Positions 8,566-19,000 of a stretch of 46,315 bases of DNA are shown piece after piece. The stretch lies in the NCBI GenBank assembly GCA_903852585.1, contig CAINRG010000005.1:1-46315 (forward strand), written 5' to 3'. The position numbers were made by a program, and so were the translations under genes. The notes under the pieces are model-generated. The model ran no database searches. It saw nothing but the letters and a program-made list of their open reading frames with translations, and was not told the DNA's origin. This DNA comes from an uncultured Actinomycetes bacterium. Its GTDB lineage: Bacteria > Actinomycetota > Actinomycetes > Nanopelagicales > Nanopelagicaceae. The first letter of the stretch is position 1. Each line of letters opens with the position of its first letter.

Positions 8566-9705
8566 TTACAGGGAAGCGATGCGTGCAATAGCTTCAGAGA
8601 TGATCTCGGTACTTGTAGCGAAATTGAGGCGAATAAATTGGCTATGTGTCGGGCTAAATGTGACTCCAGGGTTGAAGGCAACCTTGGCATTCTCAAGCAA
8701 AATTTGCGCGGGGTTTTCTCCAAGGTTAAGGGCGGTGAGATCTAGCCAGGCCACATAACTGGTGTCAGGAATTCGATACCCAACTTCAGGAAGTTTTGAA
8801 GCCAGTTCTTGAGCAATGAATTTACGGTTGTGGTCGAGAGTCAACAAACATGCATCGAGCCAATCCGCAGATTTATAAGCAATCGCTGCAGCGTGTGCCC
8901 CAAAGAGTGAGGCTCTCCAATGCACCGCGGGAGGAGTCGCCTTTGCAGTCTCAATCCACTTTTCGCTCTGAACAATGATGGTGGCACATTTCAAACCGGC
9001 AATATTCCACGCCTTGCTCGCTGAAGTCACAGTTAAACCGACTTCGCGGGCGGTTTCGCTGACGTTGAGAAATGGGATAAATTCATTTTCCGTATACGTC
9101 AATGGTGCATGAATCTCATCGCTAAAAATTGAAACGCCATATTTCTTTGCAAGTTCGGCTAAGGCACTTAACTCTTCACGAGAGTGAACTGTTCCAGTTG
9201 GATTTTGAGGATTACAGAGAAAGTGGGCTTTTGCTCCAGCCTTGTACGCTTCTTCAATCGCAGGAAGATTGAGCGTGTAATGCAATCCATCTTGCTTCAT
9301 CGGAACATCGACAACCTGGCATTTCAATTCTGCAATCCAATTAAACATGTTGTGATACACGGGAGTATCTACAATTATTTGATCACCCGGCTTTACAACC
9401 ATTCTGGCCATTTCAACCATGCCAACACCAACATCGGTGGCAGGAAATACATGTGATGGATCCACATCCCAATTCCATCGCTTCTTCATAAATTCTGAGA
9501 GATTTATTCCAAGTTCAGGGATAGATCCGAGATATCCAGTATCTGACGTTGAAATCATGGAAATCAATTGAGCGCGAATAGGCTCGGTTATTTCAAAATC
9601 CATTTCCATTACGGGAAGTGGGAGTACTTCAGCAGGAAAGTCTCTCCACTTTGTCGAGAGCCTTTTTTTCAAATCTACGAGCGGAAGTCCTTTGAGAGGT
9701 TCCAC
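8566..9705 (-). CDS. PatB/MalY-like cystathionine beta-lyase (C-S lyase)
   Basis: A 379-residue aminotransferase class I/II protein of the PatB/MalY group. Typical features are LPVMEMDFEI near the start, the FLCNPQNPTGT motif, the aspartate in SDEIHAPLTY, and the PLP lysine in TSASKAWNIAGLK. Such enzymes cleave cystathionine or cysteine to pyruvate, ammonia and a thiol. The frame is open to 9786, but that would lie inside terC. GTG 9705 is one base past the terC stop in a TAATGTG junction and begins EPLKGLPL, so I chose it. Alternatively it could be a plain aminotransferase, but the aspartate/tryptophan-rich N-terminus favours the lyase group. Confidence 0.8.
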   Translation of the reverse strand: MEPLKGLPLVDLKKRLSTKWRDFPAEVLPLPVMEMDFEITEPIRAQLISMISTSDTGYLGSIPELGINLSEFMKKRWNWDVDPSHVFPATDVGVGMVEMARMVVKPGDQIIVDTPVYHNMFNWIAELKCQVVDVPMKQDGLHYTLNLPAIEEAYKAGAKAHFLCNPQNPTGTVHSREELSALAELAKKYGVSIFSDEIHAPLTYTENEFIPFLNVSETAREVGLTVTSASKAWNIAGLKCATIIVQSEKWIETAKATPPAVHWRASLFGAHAAAIAYKSADWLDACLLTLDHNRKFIAQELASKLPEVGYRIPDTSYVAWLDLTALNLGENPAQILLENAKVAFNPGVTFSPTHSQFIRLNFATSTEIISEAIARIASL

Positions 9706-9706
9706 A

Positions 9707-10624
9707 TTACGCCGCCTTTTCTTCGCGCTTAGCTGCCGCCAAACTGACAATCGCTGTCGTTGCCAACACGACAAGGATAAATCCAAGACTTACCGTGAGG
9801 GAGATTTCTGGAATAGTAATTCCAGCGACCTTGTGATGTCCCCCGTTCGCCGCCGCCTCAAAAACGAGTTTGAGCCCGATAAATGCCAAGATGAGAGAGA
9901 GTCCTTCGGTGAGATAGACAAGCTTTGCCATTAATCCACCAATCAAGAAATAAAGTTGGCGAAGGCCCATTAGGGCGAAGACATTTGCTGTCACAATAAT
10001 ATAAGGATTTTTCGTGAGGCCAAAGATTGCTGGGATTGAATCAAAAGCGAAGAGAACATTTGTTGTGGAAATTGCAAAGAGCGCCAAAACGAATGTCGAT
10101 GCACCTTTGGATCGAATAAAGGAGATGAGTCGACCTTCTTGCCACTCTTCAGATTCATTTTCACGGAAAAGTTGCACTGCGGTGTAAATAAGAAAAAGGC
10201 CAAAGAAGTAGAAGATCCACGAGTAACGATTTACAAGGGCTGATCCACCTGCAATAAATATTCCTCGCAAAAATAGCGAAGAGACAATACCTATGAGAAG
10301 GACTAACTCTTCCTTCTCGGCCGGCACTTGAAGTCTGGCGAGAATAAGAATAAACACAAAGAGATTGTCGAATGAGAGCGAATATTCGGTTATCCAACCC
10401 GCAAAAAATTCGCTCCTTGCTCCCTCTGTCGCAAAAGAGGCGAGTGCTATTCCAAAAGCAATGGCAAGTCCAACATAGAAGAGAGTCCAAAATGTTGCAG
10501 CCTTGAGGGATGTCTTCTTATTGCGATTAAAATATGCGAGAGCAAAGTCAAAACCAAGGACGGCAGTCAGCCCAATTAATGTAATAACCCAGATATGCAG
10601 ACTCATGGGTGTGGATGCGCTCAT
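9707..10624 (-). CDS. TerC/Alx family integral membrane protein
   Basis: A 305-residue protein with eight to nine membrane segments. It carries TerC family hallmarks: EYSLSFDNLFVFILI, FAFDSIPAIFGLT and ANVFALMGLRQLYFL. The acidic residues inside membrane segments are the proposed metal sites. Family members are linked to tellurium resistance, manganese efflux (Alx/MntP-like behaviour) and metalation of exported proteins. The frame is open to 10654, but ATG 10624 has the -10 hexamer TAGAGT (10632-10637) seven bases upstream, which fits a leaderless start. It runs directly into the PatB-like gene (one base between stop and GTG). It is divergent from the AlkA-like gene. Confidence 0.83.
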   Translation of the reverse strand: MSASTPMSLHIWVITLIGLTAVLGFDFALAYFNRNKKTSLKAATFWTLFYVGLAIAFGIALASFATEGARSEFFAGWITEYSLSFDNLFVFILILARLQVPAEKEELVLLIGIVSSLFLRGIFIAGGSALVNRYSWIFYFFGLFLIYTAVQLFRENESEEWQEGRLISFIRSKGASTFVLALFAISTTNVLFAFDSIPAIFGLTKNPYIIVTANVFALMGLRQLYFLIGGLMAKLVYLTEGLSLILAFIGLKLVFEAAANGGHHKVAGITIPEISLTVSLGFILVVLATTAIVSLAAAKREEKAA

Positions 10625-10683
10625 TGCCAGAACTCTAGCAAGCGGCAGATGCACTTACGCCTGTGCCCGACTAGAGTAAAGAT

Positions 10684-11307
10684 GTGGCGCTCACGACCGA
10701 AGCGGAAATGCTTGCGATAACGAAGAAACTCGCAAAAGTTGACCCTGCATTCAAGCCATATATAGCTCAATCCCCGCTCTGCACAATCGGTCGCAAACGG
10801 CCAAAACATGGACATTTTGAAACGCTTGTCGAATCAATTCTCTCGCAACTTATTTCGACAAAAGCGGCAGACACCATTACCGCTCGAGTTCGAGAACTCG
10901 GAAAAGGTGAACTGACCCCAGAAAGTCTTGCCCGTCTCTCCCATGAAAAACTTCGTAGCGCTGGATTAACGAATGTAAAAACTCGAGCAATCTCCGAACT
11001 CGCTGAAGCATCATTATCTGGGAAGATCGACTTTAAAACATTAAGCAGAAAATCTAATCAAGAGATCTCAAAAGAACTTATCCAAATAACTGGAATTGGT
11101 CGTTGGACAGTGGAAATGTTTCTTATTTTTCATCTTGGAAGACTTGATGTCTGGCCCGTTGGAGATTTGGCGGTACGAAAAGGTTGGCAAATTGTCCATG
11201 GAAAGAAGAATGAAATCGAAGCAAAGAAGTTAGATCTTCTTGGAGGCTCTTTTGACGGGTATCAATCTGTTGTTGCTTGGTACTGCTGGCGGGCAACTGA
11301 CAATTAG
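10684..11307 (+). CDS. AlkA-like DNA-3-methyladenine glycosylase II (HhH-GPD)
   Basis: A 207-residue base excision repair glycosylase. The helix-hairpin-helix motif is visible as LIQITGIGRWTVEMF near residues 137-151, followed by the Gly-Pro-Asp-type loop VWPVGDLAV with the catalytic aspartate near residue 160. The protein lacks the N-terminal AlkA_N domain of E. coli AlkA, as is common for compact versions. Start GTG 10684 has -10 hexamer TAGAGT (10672-10677) exactly six bases upstream, so a leaderless mRNA is likely. It removes alkylated purines from DNA in the cytosol. It stands alone between divergent terC and convergent msrA. Confidence 0.85.
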   Translation: MALTTEAEMLAITKKLAKVDPAFKPYIAQSPLCTIGRKRPKHGHFETLVESILSQLISTKAADTITARVRELGKGELTPESLARLSHEKLRSAGLTNVKTRAISELAEASLSGKIDFKTLSRKSNQEISKELIQITGIGRWTVEMFLIFHLGRLDVWPVGDLAVRKGWQIVHGKKNEIEAKKLDLLGGSFDGYQSVVAWYCWRATDN

Positions 11308-11357
11308 GAAATGAATGCCTGGCTCAAATCTTGAGCGAAGTAATTATCCCTTTAATG

Positions 11358-11412
11358 AATAAGGCAAGAATTAGGCAAGAGTCAGGCCAGAATTAGGCAA
11401 GAATTAGGCAAT
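11358..11412. repeat. 11-bp tandem repeat, five copies, at the end of msrA
   Basis: Five 11-bp units with consensus AATTAGGCAAG (the third is the most diverged: AGTCAGGCCAG). The last unit covers the msrA stop codon (11404-11406, minus strand), so the array looks as if it grew out of the end of that gene. It fills the gap between the convergent alkA-like gene and msrA. No hairpin terminator is seen here. Confidence 0.85.
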
Positions 11413-11991
11413 AAGAACTGGGAATGGAACACCAGTGGATGAATGGCAGTCGTAACCATTGGGATTTTTTTCGAGATAACGTTGGTGATACTCCTCCGCC
11501 TCCCAATATGTGTGACCATCTGCTTCTTGGATCTCTGTGCAGATTTTTCCCAAATCATTTTTAGAAAGTTCTGCCTCGTAAAGGTCGCGAGTATTCGCAG
11601 CTTCAATCATCTGGTCTGGCGAGGTTGTGTAAATGGCGCTTCGATATTGAGTTCCGATATCTCCACCTTGTTTATTCAGAGATGTTGGATCGTGCATTGT
11701 CCAAAATTCTTGTAGGAGTCGGTTGTAGGAAACAATCGTTGGATCAAAAACAACTTTCACCATTTCGGCATGGCCGGTTGTTCCGGTGCACACCTCCTTG
11801 TACGTTGGCTCAGATTTTGTGCCGCCCATGTAACCCACTGATGTTTCAATGACTCCATCCATATTCCAGAATCGGCGCTCGGCGCCCCAGAAACATCCTG
11901 TTGCAAAATATGCAGTTTCAAGCCCTGAGTTACTCATGGAGGCAATTCTTGCACCTTCTTCACTCAATTTTGAATGGGGAATGAAGTTCAC
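11404..11991 (-). CDS. msrA: Peptide methionine sulfoxide reductase A
   Basis: A 195-residue MsrA, which reduces methionine-S-sulfoxide in proteins and free methionine using thioredoxin. The catalytic cysteine is in ATGCFWGAE near residue 33, followed by EVCTGTTGHAE and the HDPT motif. A resolving cysteine is in GYDCHSSTG close to the C-terminus. The start is uncertain: GTG 11991 gives a 30-residue lead, while ATG 11937 would begin MSNSGLETAYFATG right at the conserved core. I kept the longer form. The gene stands upstream of and divergent from tRNA-Arg. MsrA is a SigR target in some actinobacteria, but I see no SigR-type promoter here. Confidence 0.93.
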   Translation of the reverse strand: MNFIPHSKLSEEGARIASMSNSGLETAYFATGCFWGAERRFWNMDGVIETSVGYMGGTKSEPTYKEVCTGTTGHAEMVKVVFDPTIVSYNRLLQEFWTMHDPTSLNKQGGDIGTQYRSAIYTTSPDQMIEAANTRDLYEAELSKNDLGKICTEIQEADGHTYWEAEEYHQRYLEKNPNGYDCHSSTGVPFPVLIA

Positions 11992-12047
11992 AAATCCCCA
12001 ATAGAATTGCGCGCTGACTAGGATTGCTGGTCAATGGCGCCATATGC

Positions 12048-12122
12048 GCCCTCGTAGCTCAGGGGATAGAGCACTGCCCTCCGGAGGCAGGTGCACAGGT
12101 TCGATTCCTGTCGAGGGCACCA
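12048..12122 (+). tRNA. tRNA-Arg (anticodon CCG)
   Basis: A full cloverleaf can be drawn: acceptor stem GCCCTCG/CGAGGGC, D stem GCTC/GAGC, anticodon stem CTGCC/GGCAG with loop CTCCGGA (anticodon CCG), T stem ACAGG/CCTGT with loop TTCGATT. Discriminator A is at 12119 and CCA is encoded at 12120-12122. It reads CGG arginine codons. Confidence 0.97.
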
Positions 12123-12160
12123 CGCTGTGAGGAGCCCTTGAGGTAAATCACGCCGATTTT

Positions 12161-12172
12161 TCACAATTGTGA
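12161..12172. promoter_or_regulatory. Perfect 12-bp palindrome upstream of whiB1
   Basis: TCACAATTGTGA is a perfect inverted repeat in the 234-base gap between tRNA-Arg and whiB1, about 185 bases before the whiB1 ATG. It has the size and symmetry of a dimeric regulator site. whiB1 in mycobacteria is regulated by a CRP-type protein, but the half-sites here are in the opposite order to the CRP consensus (TGTGA-N6-TCACA), so the regulator is not identified. Confidence 0.35.
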
Positions 12173-12198
12173 GGAATCTTTTTCGTTTCACCCTTGTT
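12173..12198 (+). promoter_or_regulatory. Possible SigR-type promoter for whiB1
   Basis: GGAAT at 12173-12177 and GTT at 12196-12198 are 18 bases apart, matching the GGAAT-N18-GTT consensus of SigR/SigH promoters. Transcription would start near 12205-12210, giving a leader of about 150 bases. The match has only eight fixed bases and about one chance hit of this kind is expected in the window, so confidence is low. Confidence 0.3.
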
Positions 12199-12356
12199 CT
12201 TCAACACGTAACACGAGAGAATAAGCCATGCGCTTCCGCTGGATGCGCGCTCCATTCTTTAAAATTTAAAGCATCGTTGCTTTTATCAGTGTGCGAATTG
12301 ATTAAGTCAGTCCGATCCCCCGGGCTGCGCTATGTATGTTGAAGGAGATCTGAGCC

Positions 12357-12626
12357 ATGGATTGGCGACACGAATCGGCTTGCCGAGATGAAGATCCAGA
12401 GCTCTTCTTCCCTATCGGAAATACTGGCCCAGCAATCGCTCAAATTGAAGAGGCGAAAAAAGTTTGTAATCGATGCATTGTCAAGGATGCATGTTTGGCA
12501 TGGGCAATTGAATCTGGTCAGGATGCCGGAGTATGGGGCGGCCTTTCAGAAGATGAGCGCCGCGCTATGAAGCGCCGTGCTGCACGTAATCGCGCTCGCA
12601 TGATGGAGCAGCAACAGCAATTTTAA
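12357..12626 (+). CDS. whiB1: WhiB1-type iron-sulfur transcription regulator
   Basis: An 89-residue Wbl protein. Four cysteines that bind a [4Fe-4S] cluster are at residues 9, 37, 40 and 46 (C-x27-C-x2-C-x5-C). The GVWGG turn is at about residues 60-64, followed by a basic C-terminal segment (ERRAMKRRAARNRAR) for DNA contact. The N-terminus MDWRHESACRDEDPELFFP matches WhiB1/WblE nearly word for word as I remember it. WhiB1 binds region 4 of the primary sigma factor and is essential in mycobacteria; its cluster reacts with nitric oxide. ATG 12357 has a strong Shine-Dalgarno (GAAGGAG) ten bases upstream, so it is not leaderless. Confidence 0.92.
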   Translation: MDWRHESACRDEDPELFFPIGNTGPAIAQIEEAKKVCNRCIVKDACLAWAIESGQDAGVWGGLSEDERRAMKRRAARNRARMMEQQQQF

Positions 12627-12653
12627 TTTTCCCTTCCGGAAAAATAAAAACCT

Positions 12654-14048
<1,395 letters not shown>

Positions 14049-14152
14049 CTAAGCGTAATGCGTCTTGAAAGCTCAAATTCACAGCACATACACAGCACAC
14101 AACCTTTCATCGGCCATTTCCACACGAGCGCTAGGCAACTACCCTTCTGCTC

Positions 14153-14950
14153 ATGGAAATTTTTTCTCTTCAAAATCGCCGTAACTCACTCGTAACGCTC
14201 TCGCTCGTTGGGGTCGGCGCCCTTCTCTTCGCGAGCGCTCTTGTTTCCACTCAATCATCTGCTGCGACAAAGAGTGTTGCAAAACCAACACCATCAGCTA
14301 AACCATCGCTCGGTGGTGCACGACCAATGGTGGCTGGTGGAGCTGGAGGAGCTGGTGGAGCTGGCGCACCTGATGACGCTGCCCGCGCCGCTGCATTTCA
14401 AAAATATCAAGATTGCTTAACCGCAACTGGTGTCACTCTTCCACAATTTGCAGGACGCGGATTTGGTCGCGGGGGTGGAGGAAACAATGGTGCGCGTCCG
14501 ACTGGTGCACCGACCTCACGCCCAAGTAATTTTCCAACAACTCGACCATCTCAACCAGCCCTGACTGCTGAACAACAAGCTGCACTGACAAAATGTGCGC
14601 CTCTACGTCCGCAATTTGGCGGCGGATTCGGTCGCGGTGGCAATCCCGGTGGAGCACAACCCGGTGGAGCACAACCTGGTGGCTCTCGTCCAAGTTCAGG
14701 AACAATCGTCAAGAAAAATGGCGTGACTCCGCCGAACCCAGCAACAAAGCCATCAACCAAGTCAGCGACAAATTCAGCGAAAAAGCCAACTGGTAAGCCT
14801 GTAGCCCCAACGAATGTTGCGGGCGCTTCCTACATTGCATGCCTCAATAAAAATGGGGTCAATGTGAAGAGTGCTTCTGACATTGCAGGCCTTGATCAAC
14901 AAAGCCCAAAGATTGCTGCTGCTTTGAAGGCATGTGCAGCCAAAAAATAA
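14153..14950 (+). CDS. Secreted Gly/Pro/Ala-rich protein with two Cys-pair modules
   Basis: A 265-residue protein with a basic start, then a hydrophobic segment (about residues 13-34) ending near SSAA, which fits a Sec signal peptide or anchor. The rest is low-complexity Gly, Pro, Ala, Ser and Thr with GGAGGAGGAG and RGGGG stretches. Two modules have the same layout: an aromatic residue, then x-x-C-L, then G-V, then a spacer and a second cysteine (YQDCLTATGVTLP to LTKCAPLRP; YIACLNKNGVNV to LKACAAKK). I would expect one disulfide per module outside the cell. Similar Cys modules occur in actinobacterial secreted proteins of unknown role. TACCCT (14140-14145) is seven bases before ATG, so a leaderless start is likely. 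Confidence 0.6.
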   Translation: MEIFSLQNRRNSLVTLSLVGVGALLFASALVSTQSSAATKSVAKPTPSAKPSLGGARPMVAGGAGGAGGAGAPDDAARAAAFQKYQDCLTATGVTLPQFAGRGFGRGGGGNNGARPTGAPTSRPSNFPTTRPSQPALTAEQQAALTKCAPLRPQFGGGFGRGGNPGGAQPGGAQPGGSRPSSGTIVKKNGVTPPNPATKPSTKSATNSAKKPTGKPVAPTNVAGASYIACLNKNGVNVKSASDIAGLDQQSPKIAAALKACAAKK

Positions 14951-14961
14951 TCAAGAAGTAA

Positions 14962-15456
14962 TTAAGAAGTACTAGCGCCTGGAAAGTGGATACGATCAAC
15001 GGATTGAATCCAATCTTCTAAGGTCGTAAGTTCGACAGATGGCTCGCATTCAATTACGGATGCGAGCCATCTCTGTTTCTGGCCTTTTTCCGCCAATTCT
15101 CGTGTTGTGATTTCTCGTGTTGTGATTTCTTGGAAGCGAAGGTTTCCTGCGACTCTTCTTTGCAGTGCAAGCGCATCTTCTTTATCGCCTCGTATTGCAA
15201 TCCAAAACCCACTCTCTGATATTCGAGAATAGAATTCGTCGCTCCTCAAAGATTTCTCAATCGCGCGAGCGAGCGCAACCATCTCGAGTTCGCCTATGCT
15301 GATTTCTGGCACGTCATAAGCTTGCAGCGAGAGAAGAGCAAGAGTTCGAAAATCTCGCCGTGCGCTAGAAAATTCTCTTGCTAACTTTTCAAGAAATATT
15401 GCCGGTGCAGGCGCGTGCGTCAATGAATCGTGCAAGCCGTTATTGAAAAACTCCAC
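14962..15456 (-). CDS. Degenerate GGDEF-like domain protein
   Basis: A 164-residue soluble protein whose layout recalls a diguanylate cyclase domain: HDSLTHAPAPAIFLEKL resembles the D-x-LTGLPNR-x-x-F start, then a core strand (LALLSLQAYD), a helix with ALARAIEKSLRSDEFYSRI, and a strand FWIAIRGD where the active-site loop should be. The GGDEF signature itself is replaced by SESGF, so cyclase activity is not expected. It might bind a nucleotide or act as a scaffold. GTG 15456 has TAATTT (15463-15468) six bases upstream, so it is likely leaderless. It is divergent from the membrane protein gene with only 29 bases between the starts. Family call by fold pattern only. Confidence 0.5.
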   Translation of the reverse strand: MEFFNNGLHDSLTHAPAPAIFLEKLAREFSSARRDFRTLALLSLQAYDVPEISIGELEMVALARAIEKSLRSDEFYSRISESGFWIAIRGDKEDALALQRRVAGNLRFQEITTREITTRELAEKGQKQRWLASVIECEPSVELTTLEDWIQSVDRIHFPGASTS

Positions 15457-15485
15457 CTTTGGAAATTAACGGCTATTGTGGCGCT
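15457..15485. promoter_or_regulatory. 29-bp divergent leaderless promoter pair
   Basis: Both start codons (GTG 15456 minus, ATG 15486 plus) have their own -10 hexamer at six bases: TAATTT on the minus strand (15463-15468) and TATTGT on the plus strand (15474-15479). The hexamers are five bases apart, so each -35 region would have to lie within or beside the opposite gene. Confidence 0.6.
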
Positions 15486-15878
15486 ATGGAAGAGTCCCAA
15501 CACTCAGATTTTCCGGCTCTCAACGAGTGGGCTCGCAAATCTGCCCTTCACCTACTTCGTGTGGAATCGGCGTTGCTCATCCTTCTTGCTCTCTATCTTT
15601 GTGTACGAGCTCTCATCAATCTCAATGAGGTGACTGCGCCCGGTGCACTCATCGGGGAGATTGCTTTTTCATTAACTTCTTCTGTGGGCCTCTACCTCTG
15701 TTCAGGTGGATTTGCTCGGAAGGCTGCTTACGGTCGGGCGCCTGCTCTCTTGGCTAATTTGATAGCGCTGGGTGTCGCATATTTCATGATCTCCGGCCAT
15801 CTGATCTGGGTTGGAACTGCCCTGGCCTTTCTCGCTTCAGTGACAGCGATCAGCGCCTTGTTGGGATATACCGAGTAA
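15486..15878 (+). CDS. Small four-helix membrane protein
   Basis: A 130-residue protein with four hydrophobic segments (about residues 24-42, 53-73, 84-101 and 104-123) and a short polar N-terminus. I do not recognise a characterised family. A TTG nine codons upstream is in frame, but ATG 15486 has TATTGT exactly six bases before it, favouring the shorter, leaderless form. The last codons before the stop (GAG TAA GG) are the seed of an 11-bp tandem repeat that continues downstream. Confidence 0.65.
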   Translation: MEESQHSDFPALNEWARKSALHLLRVESALLILLALYLCVRALINLNEVTAPGALIGEIAFSLTSSVGLYLCSGGFARKAAYGRAPALLANLIALGVAYFMISGHLIWVGTALAFLASVTAISALLGYTE

Positions 15879-15937
15879 GGCCACAAATACGGCACGAGTA
15901 AGGGACGAGTAACGCACGAGTAAGGCACGAGCGACGG
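15870..15937. repeat. 11-bp tandem repeat after the membrane protein gene
   Basis: Units close to CACGAGTAAGG (15893-15903, 15904-15914 and 15915-15925, with weaker copies on both sides). The first unit includes the stop codon of the upstream gene (15876-15878), so the stop-codon context is itself duplicated. The rest of the 206-base gap before kgd holds no gene I can support; TAGACT near 16057 is a possible -10 for kgd. Confidence 0.7.
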
Positions 15938-16084
15938 CCGGCCCTTTCCGCGCTTTCTGGCCCTCGAGGAGTGAAGGCTTAAAGGAATCCAGAATTAGAC
16001 CCTTCTCACACTTCTAGCCTTGAATCTGGATATGAACCTTTCCGCCATTCGCCATAGACTTACTCCGCTCTAGACGCGAGTTTC

Positions 16085-19000
16085 ATGAGTATGAAAAAGG
16101 AGTACATGCCAGTGTCGGCAAGCGATCAAGGTGCAGGAGGCAAGACACCTGCAAACCACTTTGGTGGCCAATTTGGTCCCAATGAGTGGTTGGTCGATGA
16201 GATGTACCAACGCTTTTTGGCAGATCCGCACTCGGTAGATGCTGCATGGCATGAATTTTTTGCCGACTATTCCTCACCGAATTTTTCAGCACAAGCAACG
16301 CTCCCACCTCTTTCAACTGCGCCGCGTGGTGGAACTCCTCCGCTTCCTAAAGCTGTAACAAAAGTAGCGGCAACACCTGCGCCAACACCTGCGCCAACAC
16401 CTGCGCCACAAAATATTGAACACGTAGCACCAGAAAAAATTCAAGAAACTCCTGCACCTGCAACAGCTCAAGAAACGGTGGCACCTGTCGTGACTACTCC
16501 AAACCAAACTCCTGCCGATCCAGTTGTGAAGCCAATTCCAACTTTGGTTACGCCTGGAGCATCCTCTGCAGAACCAATCCGCGGAGTAGCGGCTCGAGTT
16601 GTACAAAGCATGGAAGCATCGTTAACCGTTCCAACTGCAACATCAGTCCGTGCTGTTCCTGCAAAGTTGATGATTGATAATCGCACCGTCATTAACAATC
16701 ACCTCAAGCGCGCACGTGGTGGAAAAGTTTCCTTTACTCACATCATTGGTTACGCACTCATCAAGGCGATGCGCCAGATGCCAGAAATGAATGCATTCTT
16801 CACTCAGGTTGATGGAAAGCCCGCTCTTGGAAAACCTGAACATATCAATTTAGGAATTGCGATCGACCTTGCAAAGCCAAATGGGGAACGCCAATTATTA
16901 GTTCCATCTATTAAGGGCTGCGAAGATCTGGATTTTGGACAATTCTGGGCATCCTATGAAGACACTGTTCGCAAGGCCCGCAATGGTGCGCTTACCGTTG
17001 ACGATTTTGCCGGAACAACTGTCTCACTCACTAACCCAGGCACAATCGGAACTGTTCACTCTGTTCCCCGCCTTGTTCAAGGCCAAGGTCTCATTCTTGG
17101 CGTTGGAGCTATGGAATACCCGGCTGAATTCCAAGGCGCATCTGAAGAGACTCTCGCAAATCTTGCAATCAGCAAAACAGTCACGCTCACAAGTACATAC
17201 GATCACCGCATCATTCAAGGTGCAACATCGGGTGATTTCCTCCGTCGAATTCATGAAATTTTGCTTGGTGCAGATGGTTTCTATGATGAAATCTTTGCTG
17301 CACTTCGCATTCCTTATGTTCCAATCCGCTGGACTCAAGATTTTCAATTTAATAAAGATGAACAAATTTCCAAGGAAACTCGTGTTCAGGAGTTGATTCG
17401 CGCCTATCGCACAAACGGACACCTGATGGCAGATATCGATCCGCTTACATACGAACAGCGATATCACGCAGATCTTGACGTTATAAATCATGGACTCACC
17501 TTGTGGGATCTCGACCGCGAATTTCCAACTGGTGGATTTGGTGGAAAGTCATTCTTGCCACTTCGCAAGATTCTTGGTCGCCTTCGCGACTCTTATTGCC
17601 GCTCCATTGGCGTCGAATATATGTACATGGAAAATCCAGAAGAACGTGCGTGGATTCAGGAGCATGTTGAATCTGGCGCAACAAAGACTCCTCGTGAAGA
17701 GCAGCTTCGAATTCTTTACAAACTCAATAGTGCAGAAGCTTTCGAGTCCTTTTTGCACACAAAGTTTGTTGGGCAAAAGCGCTTCTCTCTTGAAGGCGGA
17801 GAATCGGTTATCCCCCTTCTAGATGCCATCATCAGTGGCGCAGCCGACGACAAGCTCGATGAAGTTTGTATCGGTATGCCACACCGTGGACGCCTCAATG
17901 TTCTTGCAAATATTGCAGGAAAAAATATTGGTCAAATCTTTCAAGAATTTGAAGGTCACTATCACGACAATGAAGTGCAAGGTTCTGGCGATGTGAAATA
18001 CCACCTCGGCACAAAGGGAACATTTGTTGCTCCATCTGGAGCGCAGACAAAGGTTTATCTTGCAGCAAACCCTTCACACCTTGAGGCTGTTAACCCGGTT
18101 CTTGAAGGAATTGTTCGAGCAAAGCAAGACCGCCTCAATACAAAAGAGGCGTACTCCATAATGCCAATTTTAATTCATGGAGATGCTGCATTTGCCGGCC
18201 AGGGAATTGTCTCTGAAACCCTCAGTCTTTCACTCCTCAAGGGATATCGTGTTGGTGGAACAATCCATGTTGTCATCAACAACCAGGTTGGATTTACAAC
18301 CTCACCTCAATATTCACGTTCTTCACGCTACTCAACTGATATCGCAAAAATGATTCAGGCACCTGTCTTCCATGTTAATGGAGATGACCCAGAATCCGTT
18401 GTGCGCGTTGCAAAACTTGCTTACGAATATCGTCAGGCTTTTAAGAAAGACGTTGTCATTGACCTTGTTTGCTACCGCCGCCGTGGACATAACGAAGGTG
18501 ACGAGCCAAGCTTTACACAACCTCTGATGTACAAACTTATCGATCAAAAGCGCAGTACGCGCAAGCTTTATACTGAAGCGCTAATTGGCCGTGGAGATAT
18601 CACCGTTGAAGAAGCCGAAGAAGTCCTTCGCGATTACCAGGCACAACTTGATGGAGCATTCAATACTGTTCATAACGTTGAACCTGAAACTGATCCAAAC
18701 TTCGTTGAACCAATGCCACTAGATGCACATCAAATCCCTACTGCAGTGGATGAAGCCACACTTCGTAAAATCGCAGCAACTCAAGTTTCTGCGCCAGAAG
18801 GTTTCACCATGCATCCAAAGCTTGCTCCTCAACTGGCAAAGCGTAATGAGATGCTCAATGACGCAACCGTGGATTGGTCGACTGGCGAAATGCTTGCATT
18901 TGGCTCACTCCTTCTTGAAGGACATCCCATCCGAATGTCTGGACAAGATGTTCGCCGCGGAACATTTTCTAACCGCCATGCTGTGATTGTTGATCAAAAC

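Noticed and set aside
12228-12269. 13-codon frame (MRFRWMRAPFFKI) upstream of whiB1
   Set aside because: No Shine-Dalgarno or -10 at proper distance; kept only as a possible leader peptide without evidence.
12627-12650. Terminator between whiB1 and argG
   Set aside because: TTTTCC/GGAAAA makes only a 6-bp AT-rich stem without a proper U tract on either strand.
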